Below are positions 28,858 to 39,398 of a stretch of 61,519 nucleotides of DNA, in pieces (position 1 is the first letter of the stretch; each line of letters opens with the position of its first letter). This DNA is from an uncultured Paracoccaceae bacterium (lineage in GTDB: Bacteria; Pseudomonadota; Alphaproteobacteria; Rhodobacterales; Rhodobacteraceae). The position numbers and the translations under genes are program-made. Below the pieces are notes generated by a model, which was not told the origin of the DNA, searched no databases, and worked only from the letters and a program-made list of their open reading frames with translations. The stretch is taken from NCBI GenBank assembly GCA_938028765.1, contig CALIZF010000045.1:1-61519 (forward strand), in the 5' to 3' direction.

Positions 28858-30044
28858 GCCAGCACCCCTGCCGACCGACCGGCCGAGCGGAAGGCGTCGA
28901 GCGCGAAATCTAGGTCGGCGCGCGTCAGGCGGGCGTTCATCTGCGTGCGGATGCGCGCGCGGCCCATCGGCACGACGGGGTAGAAGAACCCCGCCACATA
29001 GACCCCGCGGGCGTCGAGTTCGGCGGCCATCACCTGCGCCGCCCGCGCCTCGCCCGTCATCACGGGCACGATGGGGTGGTCGCCGGGCAGCAGGGTGAAG
29101 CCCGCATCCGCCAGCCCCGCGCGCCAGTAGGCGGCGTTCGCGGCCAGTTGCGCGCGCAGGTCGTCGGCCGCCTCCACGATGTCGATGGCGGCCAGCGCCG
29201 CCCCCACCACCGCCGGCGGCAGCGCGTTCGAGAACAGATAGGGCCGTGCGCGCTGGCGCAGCAGATCGATCACCGGCTGCGGCCCGGCGACGTAGCCGCC
29301 GAGCGCCCCGCCCAGGGCCTTGCCGAGCGTGCCGGTCAGGATGTCCACCGCCACGCCGAAATGGGCGGGCGTCCCCCGGCCCTGCGGCCCGACGAAGCCG
29401 GTCGCGTGGCAGTCGTCCACCATCGTCAGCGCGCCGAACTCGGCCGCCAGCGCGGCGATCCGCGGCAGCGGCGCGAAATGTCCGTCCATCGAGAACACCC
29501 CGTCGGTGGCGATCAGGATGTGGCGGGCCCCGTCTGCGCGCGCCTGTTGCAGCTGCGCGGCCAGATCGTCCGTGTCGCCGCTCGCATAGCGGTAGCGGCG
29601 CGCCTTGCCGAGGCGGATGCCGTCGATGATGCTGGCATGGTTCAGCGCGTCCGATACCACCGCATCCTCGGGGCCGAGCAGCGGCTCGAACAGCCCGCCG
29701 TTGGCGTCGAAGCAGGCGGCGAACAGGATCGCGTCGTCCATCCGCAGGAAGGCCGCAAGCCGGTGCTCCAGCGCGCGGTGGATGTCTTGCGTCCCGCAGA
29801 TGAACCGGACCGAGGCCATGCCGAACCCGTGCGCGTCCATCGCCGACTTCGCCGCCGCGATCAGCCGCGGGTCGTCGGCAAGCCCGAGGTAGTTGTTGGC
29901 GCAGAGGTTCAGCATGTCGCGTCCCCCGACCCTGATCCGCGTGCCCTGCGGGGACTGGATCGCGCGCTCGCGCTTCGTCAGGCCCTGCGCCTCGATGCCG
30001 GCCAGCGTGTCGGTCAGATGGGCGAGGAAGGCGGCGCGGGTCAT
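28854..30044 (-). CDS. kbl: glycine C-acetyltransferase (2-amino-3-ketobutyrate CoA ligase)
   Basis: PLP-dependent alpha-oxoamine synthase of 396 residues that splits 2-amino-3-ketobutyrate with CoA into glycine and acetyl-CoA. Motifs are [71 protein letters not shown] and the PLP Lys in [26 protein letters not shown] precedes the ATG at 30044. First gene of the kbl/cysteine-synthase-like/tdh operon, giving a complete threonine-to-glycine route. Confidence 0.95.
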   Translation of the reverse strand: MTRAAFLAHLTDTLAGIEAQGLTKRERAIQSPQGTRIRVGGRDMLNLCANNYLGLADDPRLIAAAKSAMDAHGFGMASVRFICGTQDIHRALEHRLAAFLRMDDAILFAACFDANGGLFEPLLGPEDAVVSDALNHASIIDGIRLGKARRYRYASGDTDDLAAQLQQARADGARHILIATDGVFSMDGHFAPLPRIAALAAEFGALTMVDDCHATGFVGPQGRGTPAHFGVAVDILTGTLGKALGGALGGYVAGPQPVIDLLRQRARPYLFSNALPPAVVGAALAAIDIVEAADDLRAQLAANAAYWRAGLADAGFTLLPGDHPIVPVMTGEARAAQVMAAELDARGVYVAGFFYPVVPMGRARIRTQMNARLTRADLDFALDAFRSAGRSAGVLA

Positions 30045-30098
30045 CGGTCCTCTCAGGTCCTCTTGCGTCTGGTGCCGCCAGGGCGGATGGTCCCGCGC

Positions 30099-30590
30099 AT
30101 GATCGCGCGCGAGGCCCGGCGGGGCGATACCGTCTCTGTCGCATGGTATTCCGAATGCGGGCGCTACCGCTACCGCCTGACGCAGGCCTGGGGGGCGGGG
30201 CCGCTCCTTGCGGCGGTGCTGCTGAACCCCTCGACCGCGACCGAGGAGGCGGGCGATGCGACGCTGACGCGGCTGGCCGCGCGGGCGCGGGGGGCGGGGT
30301 TCGCCGGGCTCGACCTGCGCAACCTCTTCGCCCTGCGCAGCCGCGATCCCGGCGACCTTCGGCGCGCGGCCGATCCCGAAGGGCCGGCGAACGCGCAGAC
30401 CCTGGCCGCGCTGGCCGGGCCGATCCTGTGCGGCTGGGGCAACGCGGGGCTTGCGGCGGGGCGGGCCTTCGCCCGCGGGGCGCGGGCGGCGGGGCTGCGG
30501 CTGATGCACCTCGGCCTGACGGGGTCGGGTGCGCCGCGTCACCCCCTTTACGTCGCGGCGTCGCGGCCGATGGAGGACTGGGATGGCTGA
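30099..30590 (+). CDS. DUF1643 domain protein
   Basis: Protein of 163 residues with DUF1643 features: [16 protein letters not shown] near the N-terminus, [19 protein letters not shown], then [18 protein letters not shown] and LCGWGNAG. Function unknown; members are widespread and resemble small enzymes. The start at 30099 fits relatives; an ATG at 30087 is an alternative. It is divergent from kbl and overlaps the start of the hydrolase gene by eight bases. Confidence 0.8.
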   Translation: MIAREARRGDTVSVAWYSECGRYRYRLTQAWGAGPLLAAVLLNPSTATEEAGDATLTRLAARARGAGFAGLDLRNLFALRSRDPGDLRRAADPEGPANAQTLAALAGPILCGWGNAGLAAGRAFARGARAAGLRLMHLGLTGSGAPRHPLYVAASRPMEDWDG

Positions 30591-31470
30591 GATCGACGGA
30601 TTCGCCCGGCGCAGGATCGGCACCGGCGCGGTGACGCTGTCGGTGCAGGAGGCGGGCGAAGGCCCGCCGCTGATCCTCCTGCACGGGTTTCCGCAGAACG
30701 GAATGTGCTGGGGCCGGGTCGCGCCGGTGCTGGCGCGGCGGCACCGTGTGATCGTGCCCGACCTGCGCGGCTATGGCGAAAGCGACGCGCTGCCCGACGA
30801 TGCGGGGCACACCGTCTATTCCAAGCGGCAGATGGCGGCCGACATCACCGGGCTGATGGATGCGCTGGGAATCGCCCGGGCGGACGTGCTGGGCCACGAC
30901 CGCGGCGCGCGGGTCGCCTACCGGCTGGCGCTGGACGCGCCGGCGCGGGTCCGCCGCCTCGGCATCGTCGAGATCGTGCCGACGGCGGCGTTCTGGGATG
31001 CGTGGGATGCGCAGCTCGCGATGGCCGCCTGGCACTGGACCTTCCTCGCCCAGCCCGCGCCGCTACCCGAAACGATGATCGGGGCCGATCCGGTGGGGGT
31101 GATCGACCACCTGCTTCGCAGCTGGACGCGGGCGAAGTCGCTCGAGTTGTTCGATCCGGCGGCGCTCGACAGCTACCGGACGCAGGCGCGCGATCCCGCC
31201 CGCATCCACGCGATGTGCGCCGACTACCGCGCCGGGGCCACCACCGACCGGCGGCTGGACGAGGCCGACCGCGCGGCAGGCCGTCGCATCGCGGCGCCTG
31301 TCATGTTCCTGTGGGCCGAAGGCGGGTTTCCCGCCCGCACCGGCCGGCCCGCGGACCTTTGGCGCACCTGGGCCGAGGATGTGCGCGACGCCTCCTGTGT
31401 CAGCGGCCATTTCGCGATGGAAGAGGCGCCGCAGGCGGTGCTGGACGCCTTCGGGCCGTTCTTCGCCTGA
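30583..31470 (+). CDS. alpha/beta hydrolase, haloacetate dehalogenase-like
   Basis: A 295-residue alpha/beta hydrolase. The oxyanion segment is [20 protein letters not shown], the nucleophile Asp is in [17 protein letters not shown], and the His is in [10 protein letters not shown]. The HDRGxR cluster, the WHW in the cap, GADP and [12 protein letters not shown] match fluoroacetate/haloacetate dehalogenases rather than esterases. Such enzymes remove halide from haloacetates; epoxide hydrolase relatives share parts of the pattern. It overlaps the DUF1643 gene and may share its transcript. Substrate unproven. Confidence 0.83.
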   Translation: MAEIDGFARRRIGTGAVTLSVQEAGEGPPLILLHGFPQNGMCWGRVAPVLARRHRVIVPDLRGYGESDALPDDAGHTVYSKRQMAADITGLMDALGIARADVLGHDRGARVAYRLALDAPARVRRLGIVEIVPTAAFWDAWDAQLAMAAWHWTFLAQPAPLPETMIGADPVGVIDHLLRSWTRAKSLELFDPAALDSYRTQARDPARIHAMCADYRAGATTDRRLDEADRAAGRRIAAPVMFLWAEGGFPARTGRPADLWRTWAEDVRDASCVSGHFAMEEAPQAVLDAFGPFFA

Positions 31471-31542
31471 CCCCCGCGGGGGCGGGCGGCTTGCGCCGAT
31501 CCGCGCGCGGTGCCACCTTCGCGCGGGAACGGAGGACCGGCC

Positions 31543-32994
31543 ATGATTGAGAAACGCGACTTCTACATCGGCGGCCGCTGGGTGGCCCCGCGGCAGGGCG
31601 CCGACTACCACGTGATCGACCCGTCGACCGAGGAACCCTGCGCCGTCATCAGCCTCGGGGGACAGGCCGATACCGACGCCGCGGTGGCTGCGGCGAAGGA
31701 GGCCGGTCGGATGTGGGCCGAGACCGACCCGAACGACCGGCTTGCGGCGGTGGAGCGGCTTCTTGCGATCTACAAGGCGCGCAGCGAAGAGATGGCGCAG
31801 GCGATCAGCCTCGAGATGGGGGCACCCATCGACTTTGCCCGCAAGGAACAGGCCCCGTGCGGCGATTATCACATCGAGGTCTTCATCGAGGCCTTCAGGC
31901 GGATGGAGCTGATCCGGCCCCTCGGCGACGGCACGCCGGGGGCGATGATCGCGCTGGAGCCGATCGGCGTGGTCGGGCTGATCACGCCCTGGAACTGGCC
32001 GATGAACCAGGTGGCGCTGAAGGTGCCGGCCGCACTGCTTGCCGGCTGCACGATGGTGCTGAAGCCGAGCGAGGAGGCGCCGCTGTCCTCGCTTCTGTTC
32101 GCGCAGATGGTGCACGACGCAGGGGTCCCGCCGGGCGTCTTCAACCTCGTGAACGGCGACGGGGCGGGCGTGGGCACACAGCTGTCGCGGCACCCGGACG
32201 TGCAGATGATCAGCTTCACCGGCTCGACCCGCGCGGGGCGCGAGATCAGCCGCAACGCCGCCGAGACGCTGAAGCGCGTGACGCTGGAACTCGGCGGCAA
32301 GGGCGCGAACCTGATCTTCGCCGATGCCGACGACAGGGCGGTGAAGCGCGGCGTGCGCCACATGTTCGAGAACACCGGGCAGTCGTGCAATGCGCCCTCG
32401 CGAATGTTGGTGGAGCGATCGGTCTACGACCGGGCGGTGGAGGTCGCCCGCGAGGTGGCCGAGGCGACGCGCGTCGGCCCCGCCTCCGAGCCGGGGCGGC
32501 ACCTCGGCCCGGTGGTGAACCGCCGCCAGTGGGAGCAGATCCAGCGCTACATCGAGACCGGCATCGCCGAGGGCGCGCGGCTGGTCGCCGGTGGGCCGGG
32601 CCGGCCCGAACACCTCAACCGCGGCTTCTTCGTCAAGCCGACGGTATTCGCGGACGTGAAGCCCGGGATGACCATCGAGCGGGAAGAGATCTTCGGGCCG
32701 GTGCTGTCGATGATCCCCTTCGACACCGAGGACGAGGCGCTGGCGATCGCCAACGACACGCCCTACGGCCTGACCAACTATGTCCAGACCGCCGACCCCG
32801 CCCGGCGCAACCGCCTTGCCCGCCGCCTGCGGTCGGGGATGGTCGAGATGAACGGCCAGAGCCGCGGCCGCGGCGCGCCCTTCGGCGGCGTCGGCCTGTC
32901 GGGCCGCGCGCGCGAGGGCGGCCACTGGGGCATCGAGGAATTCATGGAGGTGAAGTCGATCTCGGGCTGGGCCATGGCCGAGGCGGCGGAATAG
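31543..32994 (+). CDS. aldehyde dehydrogenase family protein
   Basis: NAD(P)-dependent aldehyde dehydrogenase of 483 residues. The oxyanion Asn is in ITPWNWPMNQVALKVPAAL, the coenzyme segment is ISFTGSTRAGREIS, the general-base Glu is in VTLELGGKGANLIF (about residue 249) and the catalytic Cys in NTGQSCNAPSRM (about 282). GGAGG precedes the ATG at 31543. It follows the hydrolase gene on the same strand. It oxidises an unknown aldehyde to the acid. Confidence 0.93.
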   Translation: MIEKRDFYIGGRWVAPRQGADYHVIDPSTEEPCAVISLGGQADTDAAVAAAKEAGRMWAETDPNDRLAAVERLLAIYKARSEEMAQAISLEMGAPIDFARKEQAPCGDYHIEVFIEAFRRMELIRPLGDGTPGAMIALEPIGVVGLITPWNWPMNQVALKVPAALLAGCTMVLKPSEEAPLSSLLFAQMVHDAGVPPGVFNLVNGDGAGVGTQLSRHPDVQMISFTGSTRAGREISRNAAETLKRVTLELGGKGANLIFADADDRAVKRGVRHMFENTGQSCNAPSRMLVERSVYDRAVEVAREVAEATRVGPASEPGRHLGPVVNRRQWEQIQRYIETGIAEGARLVAGGPGRPEHLNRGFFVKPTVFADVKPGMTIEREEIFGPVLSMIPFDTEDEALAIANDTPYGLTNYVQTADPARRNRLARRLRSGMVEMNGQSRGRGAPFGGVGLSGRAREGGHWGIEEFMEVKSISGWAMAEAAE

Positions 32995-33183
32995 GCCGCC
33001 GCGACGCCACGGGGCGCCCCGCCCCCTTCGCGCCCAGGGCTCTGCCTCCCCCCGCCCTCCCCTTACGAGGATTTCGGACAAGATGCGGCCGCCGGTCTGC
33101 AGGAACACGCGCAACCGCCGGCGGCGGCCCTTTCCGGGTGGTGCCGTCCGCGCGGGTGCGACCGGGCGCGCGGGGGGGCGGGC

Positions 33184-33909
33184 ATGAACATCGCGATGTG
33201 GTCCGGGCCGCGGAATCTGTCCACCGCGATGATGTACAGCTTCGCCGCCCGCGGCGACTGCGCGGTGGCCGACGAACCCTTCTATGCTGCCTACCTTGTC
33301 GCAACGGGCCTCGATCATCCGATGCGGGATGCGGTGCTGGCAGCCCAGCCGACCGATCCCGCCGCCGTGGCCGCGCAATGTGCAGGGCCGCCGCCGGAGG
33401 GGCGGCCGCATGTCTACCAGAAGCACATGGTGCACCACATCCTGCCCGGCTTTCCGCGCGGCTGGATGCGCGCCTGCCGGCACGCCTTCCTGATCCGCCA
33501 TCCCGCGCGCGTGATTGCCAGTTATGCCGTAAAGCGGGAACGGCCGACGCTGGAGGACCTGGGGTTTCCGCAACAGACGGCGATGTTCGAGGCGGTCTGC
33601 GACGCCACGGGCAGCGCGCCCCCGGTGGTCGATTCCGCCGACATCCGCGCCGACCCCGCCGTCGCGCTGTCCGCGCTGTGCGCGGCCCTCGGCATTCCCT
33701 TCGTCCCGGCGATGCTGTCCTGGCCCGCAGGGCCCAAGCCCTTCGACGGCGTCTGGGCGCCGCACTGGTACGGGGCGGTGCACCGGTCCACCGGGTTCGA
33801 TGCGGCCGAGGGTCCCCTGCCGGTGCTGGACGGCGACATGGCGCGGCTCGAGGCTGCAGCGCTGCCGCATTATCTCAAATTGTGGGCAGTAAGGCTCGGC
33901 AACCGCTAG
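33184..33909 (+). CDS. sulfotransferase family protein
   Basis: A 241-residue P-loop protein. The 5'-phosphosulfate-binding-like motif WSGPRNLSTAMMYSFAARGD is at the N-terminus and the 3'-phosphate-type motif is RHAFLIRHPARVIASYAVKR. These features mark the PAPS sulfotransferase superfamily, but this bacterial subgroup is uncharacterised and may not use PAPS. It sits 190 bp after the aldehyde dehydrogenase and just before the RTX gene. A short inverted repeat, AGGGG/CCCCT, follows the stop. Confidence 0.8.
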   Translation: MNIAMWSGPRNLSTAMMYSFAARGDCAVADEPFYAAYLVATGLDHPMRDAVLAAQPTDPAAVAAQCAGPPPEGRPHVYQKHMVHHILPGFPRGWMRACRHAFLIRHPARVIASYAVKRERPTLEDLGFPQQTAMFEAVCDATGSAPPVVDSADIRADPAVALSALCAALGIPFVPAMLSWPAGPKPFDGVWAPHWYGAVHRSTGFDAAEGPLPVLDGDMARLEAAALPHYLKLWAVRLGNR

Positions 33910-33973
33910 CCGAGGGGTTGACCCCTTAACTATGTTTGGTCACCCTACGCACACCACTACCTATGGTTGACGC

Positions 33974-36097
33974 ATGGCGATTGCAGATATCGGACGCGCC
34001 CGCACCATCGCATCGATCGGTCCGGTTCCCGCGGGCGAGGCGGCGTCGGTCGCGGCCCTTCCCGGCGGGCGCTATGTCGTCGCCTGGCAAGAGGTGCTGG
34101 GGCGGCCGGTGGACGGGTTTGCCGACACCGACGGCGCGGTCTTCGCGCGCATCTATACCGCGGCCGGGCGGCCGGTCGGCAATCCCATCCTCGTCAACAC
34201 CTTCCTGCCCGGCGTGCAGGGTGCCCCGGTTGTGGCACCGGCGGCCGACGGCGGGTTCTTCGTCAGTTTCCGCTCGGCGCTGGAATGGAGCCCGGGCAAC
34301 GTCGATGACGACAGTTTCCTCGTCCGGTTCCGCCGCAACGGCGACCGGGCGACGGTCGCCCTGCCCGACGGCGATCCGGCTCCGCTGCGCGACCTCGTAC
34401 CCGACGATCCGGGGGCCGAGGCCGGATCCGGGCGGATCGTCGAACTGGGCGCGGGGCTGACCGCGATCGTCACGCAGAACCGGACCGCCGAGTCCTCGAC
34501 CGTCACCTTGATCGACGGGACCGGCGCGGCGCTGAGCATCGTGCAGACCATCGACGGGAGGGTGAGCAACCTCGCACGGCTGAACGGCGGCGACCTGGCG
34601 GTGGCGCTGATGCCCGGCGGCTCGGTCGCGCCGCAGCCGGGGTTCGTGCGCCTGTCGGACGCGACGCTGCAAGGGCCGCCCGTGGGGATCCCGGGCCTGA
34701 CCGGGCCGGTCGTCGTGCCGATACTGCACGACGTGCGGCTGGCAGACCTGCGCATCGCGCCGCTGTGGCCCGGCCGCTTCGCGCCCGCGGACGCCGCCCC
34801 GCCCGGCGGCTTCGTCGTCGTGGGGGCCGAGCCCCTGGGCTTCCTGGGCTCGCGGCTCGTCATCCAGACCTTCGCCAGCTGGGGCGCCCTGCTGGGGACG
34901 GCCCGCATCGCCATCCCCATCTCGGTCAACGACCGCCGGCCCGAGTTCGATATCGCCACGCTCGACGACGGCACCTTCGTCGTGGCCTGGACCACCGCGG
35001 GCGCCAACGGCTTCGACGTGCTGGTGCGCCATTACGATTCGAACGCCCGTCCGATCGGCGACGCACGGGTCGTGTCGGGCGGGCGCGCGGCGGGCGACCA
35101 GTTCGCGCCGAAGCTGGCGGTCCTGGCGCCCGGTCAGGTCCTGGTCGTGTTCACCGATCTTGGCAACGCGGGGCCGGACGGGATCGTGCAGCCGATCCGG
35201 TCGGTTACGCTGTCGCTGACGTCCGACAGCGGCAGATTTCCCGCAACCTTCGGCGCCGACCGCATCGGCGGCACCGGCGCCGGCGATTTCATCAACGCCC
35301 TGGGCGGTAACGACACGGTCGAGGGGCGCGGCGGCAACGACCGGATCCTGGGCGGGCCGGGGCGCGACGTGATCTTCGGCGGCGCGGGCAACGACCAGAT
35401 CGGCGGCGGCCCCGACGACGACCGGCTGTTCGGCGGCGCGGGCCGCGACGGGATCGACGGCGGCGCGGGCAACGACACGATCGACGGCGGCGCGGGCGAC
35501 GATGCGCTGGCCGGCGGCGCGGGGAACGATTCGCTCGACGGCGGCGCGGGGCGCGACCGGCTGCGCGGTGGCGCCGGGAATGACACGTTGCGCGGCGGCG
35601 ACGACGACGACACGCTGCGCGGCGGTGCCGGCAACGACCTGCTGGACGGCGGTGCCGGCAACGACGTGGCCGGGGGCGGCGGCGGCGACGACACGATCGC
35701 GGGCGGCGAAGGCGACGACGCCCTGTGGGGCGACGCGGGGAACGATTCGCTGATCGGCGGTGCCGGGGCCGACACGCTGCGCGGCGGCGCGGGCGACGAC
35801 ACGCTGGAGGGCGGCGCGGGCGACGACGTGATGGCGGGCGGCGCGGGATCCGACACCTTCGTGATGCGCGCCGGCGGCGGGGCCGATGTCGTGCGCGATT
35901 TCGGCCCCGAGGATACGCTGGTCCTGGACCCCGCCCTCTGGGCCGCCGCGGGCACGCTGACGCGGGCGCAGGTGATCGACCGGTTCGCCACCATGCGCTT
36001 CGATGGGGCCGAATTCACGTTCGCCGGCGGCGAGACGATCCGGCTGATCTTCACCGAACGCTTCACCCTGACGACGGACGAGATCGCCTTTCTCTGA
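33974..36097 (+). CDS. secreted RTX (hemolysin-type calcium-binding) protein
   Basis: A 707-residue exoprotein. Residues 20-420 contain blade-like repeats with patterns such as [21 protein letters not shown] and [15 protein letters not shown], suggesting a beta-propeller. Residues about 435-625 contain some twenty GGxGxDxLx nonapeptides that bind Ca2+ after export. The C-terminus ([17 protein letters not shown] then hydrophobic strands) is the usual type I secretion signal region. There is no N-terminal signal peptide, as expected for type I secretion. No T1SS genes are nearby. No clear Shine-Dalgarno precedes the ATG. Function unknown: adhesin, enzyme scaffold or surface protein. Confidence 0.9.
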   Translation: MAIADIGRARTIASIGPVPAGEAASVAALPGGRYVVAWQEVLGRPVDGFADTDGAVFARIYTAAGRPVGNPILVNTFLPGVQGAPVVAPAADGGFFVSFRSALEWSPGNVDDDSFLVRFRRNGDRATVALPDGDPAPLRDLVPDDPGAEAGSGRIVELGAGLTAIVTQNRTAESSTVTLIDGTGAALSIVQTIDGRVSNLARLNGGDLAVALMPGGSVAPQPGFVRLSDATLQGPPVGIPGLTGPVVVPILHDVRLADLRIAPLWPGRFAPADAAPPGGFVVVGAEPLGFLGSRLVIQTFASWGALLGTARIAIPISVNDRRPEFDIATLDDGTFVVAWTTAGANGFDVLVRHYDSNARPIGDARVVSGGRAAGDQFAPKLAVLAPGQVLVVFTDLGNAGPDGIVQPIRSVTLSLTSDSGRFPATFGADRIGGTGAGDFINALGGNDTVEGRGGNDRILGGPGRDVIFGGAGNDQIGGGPDDDRLFGGAGRDGIDGGAGNDTIDGGAGDDALAGGAGNDSLDGGAGRDRLRGGAGNDTLRGGDDDDTLRGGAGNDLLDGGAGNDVAGGGGGDDTIAGGEGDDALWGDAGNDSLIGGAGADTLRGGAGDDTLEGGAGDDVMAGGAGSDTFVMRAGGGADVVRDFGPEDTLVLDPALWAAAGTLTRAQVIDRFATMRFDGAEFTFAGGETIRLIFTERFTLTTDEIAFL

Positions 36098-36283
36098 GCG
36101 CGGCCCGGCGCCGCCCGGACCCCCGGGGGTTGCGCGCAGGAGGTGCCGGACGGCCGCCGCGACCGCCCGCGGGCAGCCCCGGCGGTCAGGCTGGCGCCGC
36201 CTGTCGCTTCCTGACGCGGATCGGCCAGCCCGCCGGTTCCGCGATGCGGCCAGCCGCTGGCGCGCCGATCCGTGCGGCCGTCG

Positions 36284-37516
36284 TCAGCCGCGGCCCTGAA
36301 CCCGCCGGTTCCGCGCCGCGAGCAGCTTCAGCCGCAGGGCGTTCAGACGGATGAAGCCGGCCGCGTCCTTCTGGTCGTAGGCGCCGGCGTCGGCCTCGAA
36401 GGTGACGTGTTTCTCGCTGTAGAGCGTATGATCCGACCAGCGCGCGACGGTGCGGGCAGACCCCTTGTAAAGCTTCAGCCGCACGGTGCCTGTCACATGG
36501 TCCTGGCTCTTGTCGATCAGCGCCTGCAGCATCTCGCGTTCCGGGCTGAACCAGAAGCCGTTGTAGATCAGTTCGGCATAGCGCGGCATCAGGCTGTCCT
36601 TGAGGTGCCCGGCGCCCGAGTCGAGCGTGATCTGCTCGATCCCGCGGTGCGCCTCCAGCAGGATCGTGCCGCCAGGGGTTTCGTAGAGGCCGCGCGACTT
36701 CATGCCGACGAACCGGTTTTCCACAAGGTCGAGAAGACCGATCCCGTGTTTCGAGCCGAGCTCGTTCAGCCGCGTCAGCAGCGCCGCCGGCGACAGGCCC
36801 TCGCCGTTCACCGCCACCGCGTCGCCCCGCTCGAAGGTGACCTCGACCATCTCGGGGGTGTCGGGCGCGTTCTCGACCGCAACGATCCGCTGCGCCACAT
36901 AGTCGGGCGGCTCGACCCCCGGATCCTCCAGCACCTTCCCCTCGGACGAGGTGTGCAGGAGGTTCGCGTCCACGCTGAAGGGCGCCTCGCCGCGCTTGTC
37001 CTTGGCGATCGGGATCTGATGCGCCTCGGCGAAGGCCAGAAGCTCGGTCCGGCTGGACAGCCGCCATTCCCGCCACGGCGCAATCACCCGCAGCGCAGGG
37101 TCGAGCGCGGCGGCCGTCAGCTCGAACCGGACCTGGTCGTTCCCCTTGCCGGTCGCGCCGTGGGCCACCGCATCGGCGCCGGTTTCGTGCGCGATCTCGA
37201 CCAGCCGCCGCGCGATCAGCGGGCGGGCGATCGCGGTGCCGAGCAGATACTGCCCTTCATAGACCGCGTTCGCCCGGAACATCGGGAACACGAAATCGCG
37301 CACGAATTCCTCGCGCAGATCCTCGATGTAGATGTTGTCGGGCCGGATCCCCAGCCGGATCGCCTTCGCGCGCGCCGGTTCCAGTTCCTCGCCCTGCCCG
37401 AGGTCGGCGGTGAAGGTCACCACCTCGCAGCCGTATTCGGTCTGCAGCCACTTGAGGATGATCGAGGTGTCGAGGCCGCCGGAATAGGCGAGCACGACTT
37501 TCCGGGGCTTTTCCAT
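36284..37516 (-). CDS. argG: argininosuccinate synthase
   Basis: Joins citrulline and aspartate with ATP in arginine synthesis; 410 residues, normal length. The ATP pyrophosphatase loop is [18 protein letters not shown] at the N-terminus. [16 protein letters not shown] and [16 protein letters not shown] bind citrulline/aspartate. It converges with the RTX gene; the 186 bp between hold no gene. Monocistronic here. Confidence 0.97.
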   Translation of the reverse strand: MEKPRKVVLAYSGGLDTSIILKWLQTEYGCEVVTFTADLGQGEELEPARAKAIRLGIRPDNIYIEDLREEFVRDFVFPMFRANAVYEGQYLLGTAIARPLIARRLVEIAHETGADAVAHGATGKGNDQVRFELTAAALDPALRVIAPWREWRLSSRTELLAFAEAHQIPIAKDKRGEAPFSVDANLLHTSSEGKVLEDPGVEPPDYVAQRIVAVENAPDTPEMVEVTFERGDAVAVNGEGLSPAALLTRLNELGSKHGIGLLDLVENRFVGMKSRGLYETPGGTILLEAHRGIEQITLDSGAGHLKDSLMPRYAELIYNGFWFSPEREMLQALIDKSQDHVTGTVRLKLYKGSARTVARWSDHTLYSEKHVTFEADAGAYDQKDAAGFIRLNALRLKLLAARNRRVQGRG

Positions 37517-37630
37517 GCGCGGTCTCCGGCGGGTTTCGGGGCAGGCGTTGCGGGGCCGGGGTGTAGCGGCCTTCCCGCGGGCCGGCAAGCGCGGCTTGGC
37601 AGGCGGCGGGGCCTGCGCTAAGGCCTGCGG

Positions 37631-38869
37631 ATGGACAGCTTCGCCGCCCGTGCCCGCGCCGCCGAATCCGCGCTGCGCGCCCTGTTCCCGCCGACGCCGC
37701 TGATGCGCAACGACCACCTGTCGGCGCGTCACGGTGCGGAAATCTGGCTGAAGCGCGAGGACCTCAGCCCGGTGCGCAGCTACAAGCTGCGGGGCGCGTT
37801 CAACGCGATGCGCAAGCGCGTGCCGGGGGCGGCGCACTTCGTCTGCGCCAGCGCGGGGAACCACGCCCAGGGGGTGGCCTATGCCTGCCGCCATTTCGGC
37901 GTGCGGGGCACCGTGTTCATGCCGGTGACGACCCCGCAGCAGAAGATCGACAAGACGCGGATGTTCGGCAACGGCACGGTCGAGATCGTCCTGACGGGCG
38001 ACTACTTCGACCAGACGCTGGCCGCAGCGCGGGCCTACTGCGCCGAGCGCGGCGCCCATTTCCTCGCCCCCTTCGACGATCCCGATGTGATCGAGGGGCA
38101 GGCATCCGTCGCGGTCGAACTGATGGAGCAGCTGGGCCGCGCGCCCGATCTGGTGGTGCTGCCGGTCGGCGGCGGCGGCCTGTCGGCGGGTGTCACGGCG
38201 TATCTTGCCGAGGCGGCACCCGCGACCCGGTTCGTCTTCGTCGAGCCCGCGGGCGGGGCCAGCCTGACGGCCGCTCTGGCCGCCGGCGCGCCGGTGACGC
38301 TGCCGCGGGTGAACAGTTTCGTGGACGGCGCGGCGGTGGCGCGGGTGGGCGACCTGACCTTCGCCGCGCTGCGCGGGATCGACCCCGCCGACGTGCTGAC
38401 CGCACCCGAGGACCGTATCTGCGTCACCATGCTCGAGATGCTGAACGTCGAGGGGATCGTGCTGGAACCGGCAGGGGCGCTGGCGGTGGACGTTCTGCCC
38501 GCGATCGCCGACCGGATCGCAGGGCGGACGGTCGTCTGCGTCACCTCGGGGGGCAACTTCGATTTCGAGCGGCTGCCCGAGGTCAAGGAACGGGCGATGC
38601 GGCACGCGGGGCTGAAGAAGTATTTCATCCTCAGGATGCCGCAGCGCCCCGGCGCGCTGCGCGAGTTCCTGACGATGCTGGGCCCCGACGACGACATCGC
38701 GCGGTTCGAATACCTCAAGAAATCCGCGCGCAACTTCGGGTCCGTGCTGATCGGGATCGAGGCAAAGTCCGCCGACAGCTTTCCGGCGCTGACGGCGCGT
38801 CTGGATGCGGCCGCGTTTTCCTACCGCGACATCACGGGGGACGAGACGCTGGCCGAATTCCTCATCTGA
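37631..38869 (+). CDS. ilvA: threonine ammonia-lyase IlvA
   Basis: PLP enzyme of 412 residues that deaminates threonine to 2-oxobutanoate, the first step of isoleucine synthesis. The PLP Lys is in [19 protein letters not shown], the substrate loop is [16 protein letters not shown], and the phosphate loop is [16 protein letters not shown]-terminal ACT-like regulatory region starts near [19 protein letters not shown], giving the short type with one regulatory domain. It is divergent from argG and converges with the Hpt gene. Confidence 0.95.
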   Translation: MDSFAARARAAESALRALFPPTPLMRNDHLSARHGAEIWLKREDLSPVRSYKLRGAFNAMRKRVPGAAHFVCASAGNHAQGVAYACRHFGVRGTVFMPVTTPQQKIDKTRMFGNGTVEIVLTGDYFDQTLAAARAYCAERGAHFLAPFDDPDVIEGQASVAVELMEQLGRAPDLVVLPVGGGGLSAGVTAYLAEAAPATRFVFVEPAGGASLTAALAAGAPVTLPRVNSFVDGAAVARVGDLTFAALRGIDPADVLTAPEDRICVTMLEMLNVEGIVLEPAGALAVDVLPAIADRIAGRTVVCVTSGGNFDFERLPEVKERAMRHAGLKKYFILRMPQRPGALREFLTMLGPDDDIARFEYLKKSARNFGSVLIGIEAKSADSFPALTARLDAAAFSYRDITGDETLAEFLI

Positions 38870-38893
38870 CCCCGGTATCCGACCCGCGGTCAG
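38866..38893. terminator. hairpin covering both convergent stops (ilvA/Hpt)
   Basis: CTGACCCCGG (38866-38875) can pair with CCGCGGTCAG (38884-38893) with one mismatch, leaving a loop of eight bases. Each arm contains one of the opposing stop codons. No T run; likely a bidirectional terminator. Confidence 0.5.
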
Positions 38894-39234
38894 ACGGCGG
38901 CGCGCCGTTCGTCCCGGTCGGCGATCCCGCACAGGAAGGCCGCGCGGCTCTGCTGATAGACACTGGCGACAAGGCCGAGGTCGATCCGCTCCGCCTCGCC
39001 GGCCGCTGCCGCGCGTTCGCCCTCGTGGCAGAGGCGCGCGAGCATCTCGAACCCGAGGTTCAGCGCGCTGCCCTTCAGGAAATGCAGGTCCGCCTCGATT
39101 CCCGGCCCGGGCCGGGCGGCGGTGATGCGCGCCACCGCCTCGTCCGCCTCGTCAAGGAAGAGGTCCACGACCTCGAAGAATCCGTCCGGCCCGATTTCAT
39201 CGCGCAGCGCCGCGGCGCGCGTCCAGTCGATCAT
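38890..39234 (-). CDS. Hpt domain phosphotransfer protein
   Basis: A 114-residue single histidine-phosphotransfer domain. The phosphorylatable His is in [16 protein letters not shown] near residue 55, within a four-helix bundle pattern. The ATG at 39234 is preceded by GGAGG. It is divergent from the response-regulator/PP2C gene across a 164-bp intergenic region and is likely its phosphate donor or part of the same relay. No kinase is adjacent. Confidence 0.87.
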   Translation of the reverse strand: MIDWTRAAALRDEIGPDGFFEVVDLFLDEADEAVARITAARPGPGIEADLHFLKGSALNLGFEMLARLCHEGERAAAAGEAERIDLGLVASVYQQSRAAFLCGIADRDERRAAV

Positions 39235-39398
39235 TCCACACCTCCGCACCCGGCGGGTGCCCGCTACCCGGCTGCGACCGTGACGCCGCCGCCTTAACGG
39301 ACGGTAACCCGAAGCCCCGGCTGCGCGGGCAATTTTAGGTTTCACCAGCCCTTAAGGACCACTGCGGATCCTGCCGGGGAAAACGCGCGGGGGCAAGC

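Noticed and set aside
35290..35860. Dense GGCGGCGCGGGC-type repeats that resemble a repeat array or CRISPR
   Set aside because: They are in-frame nonapeptide codons of the RTX domain (GGxGxDxLx) with no constant repeat/spacer unit.
36117..36135. Palindrome ACCCCCGGGGGT after the RTX gene
   Set aside because: No loop is available for a hairpin and such runs are likely by chance at this GC content.
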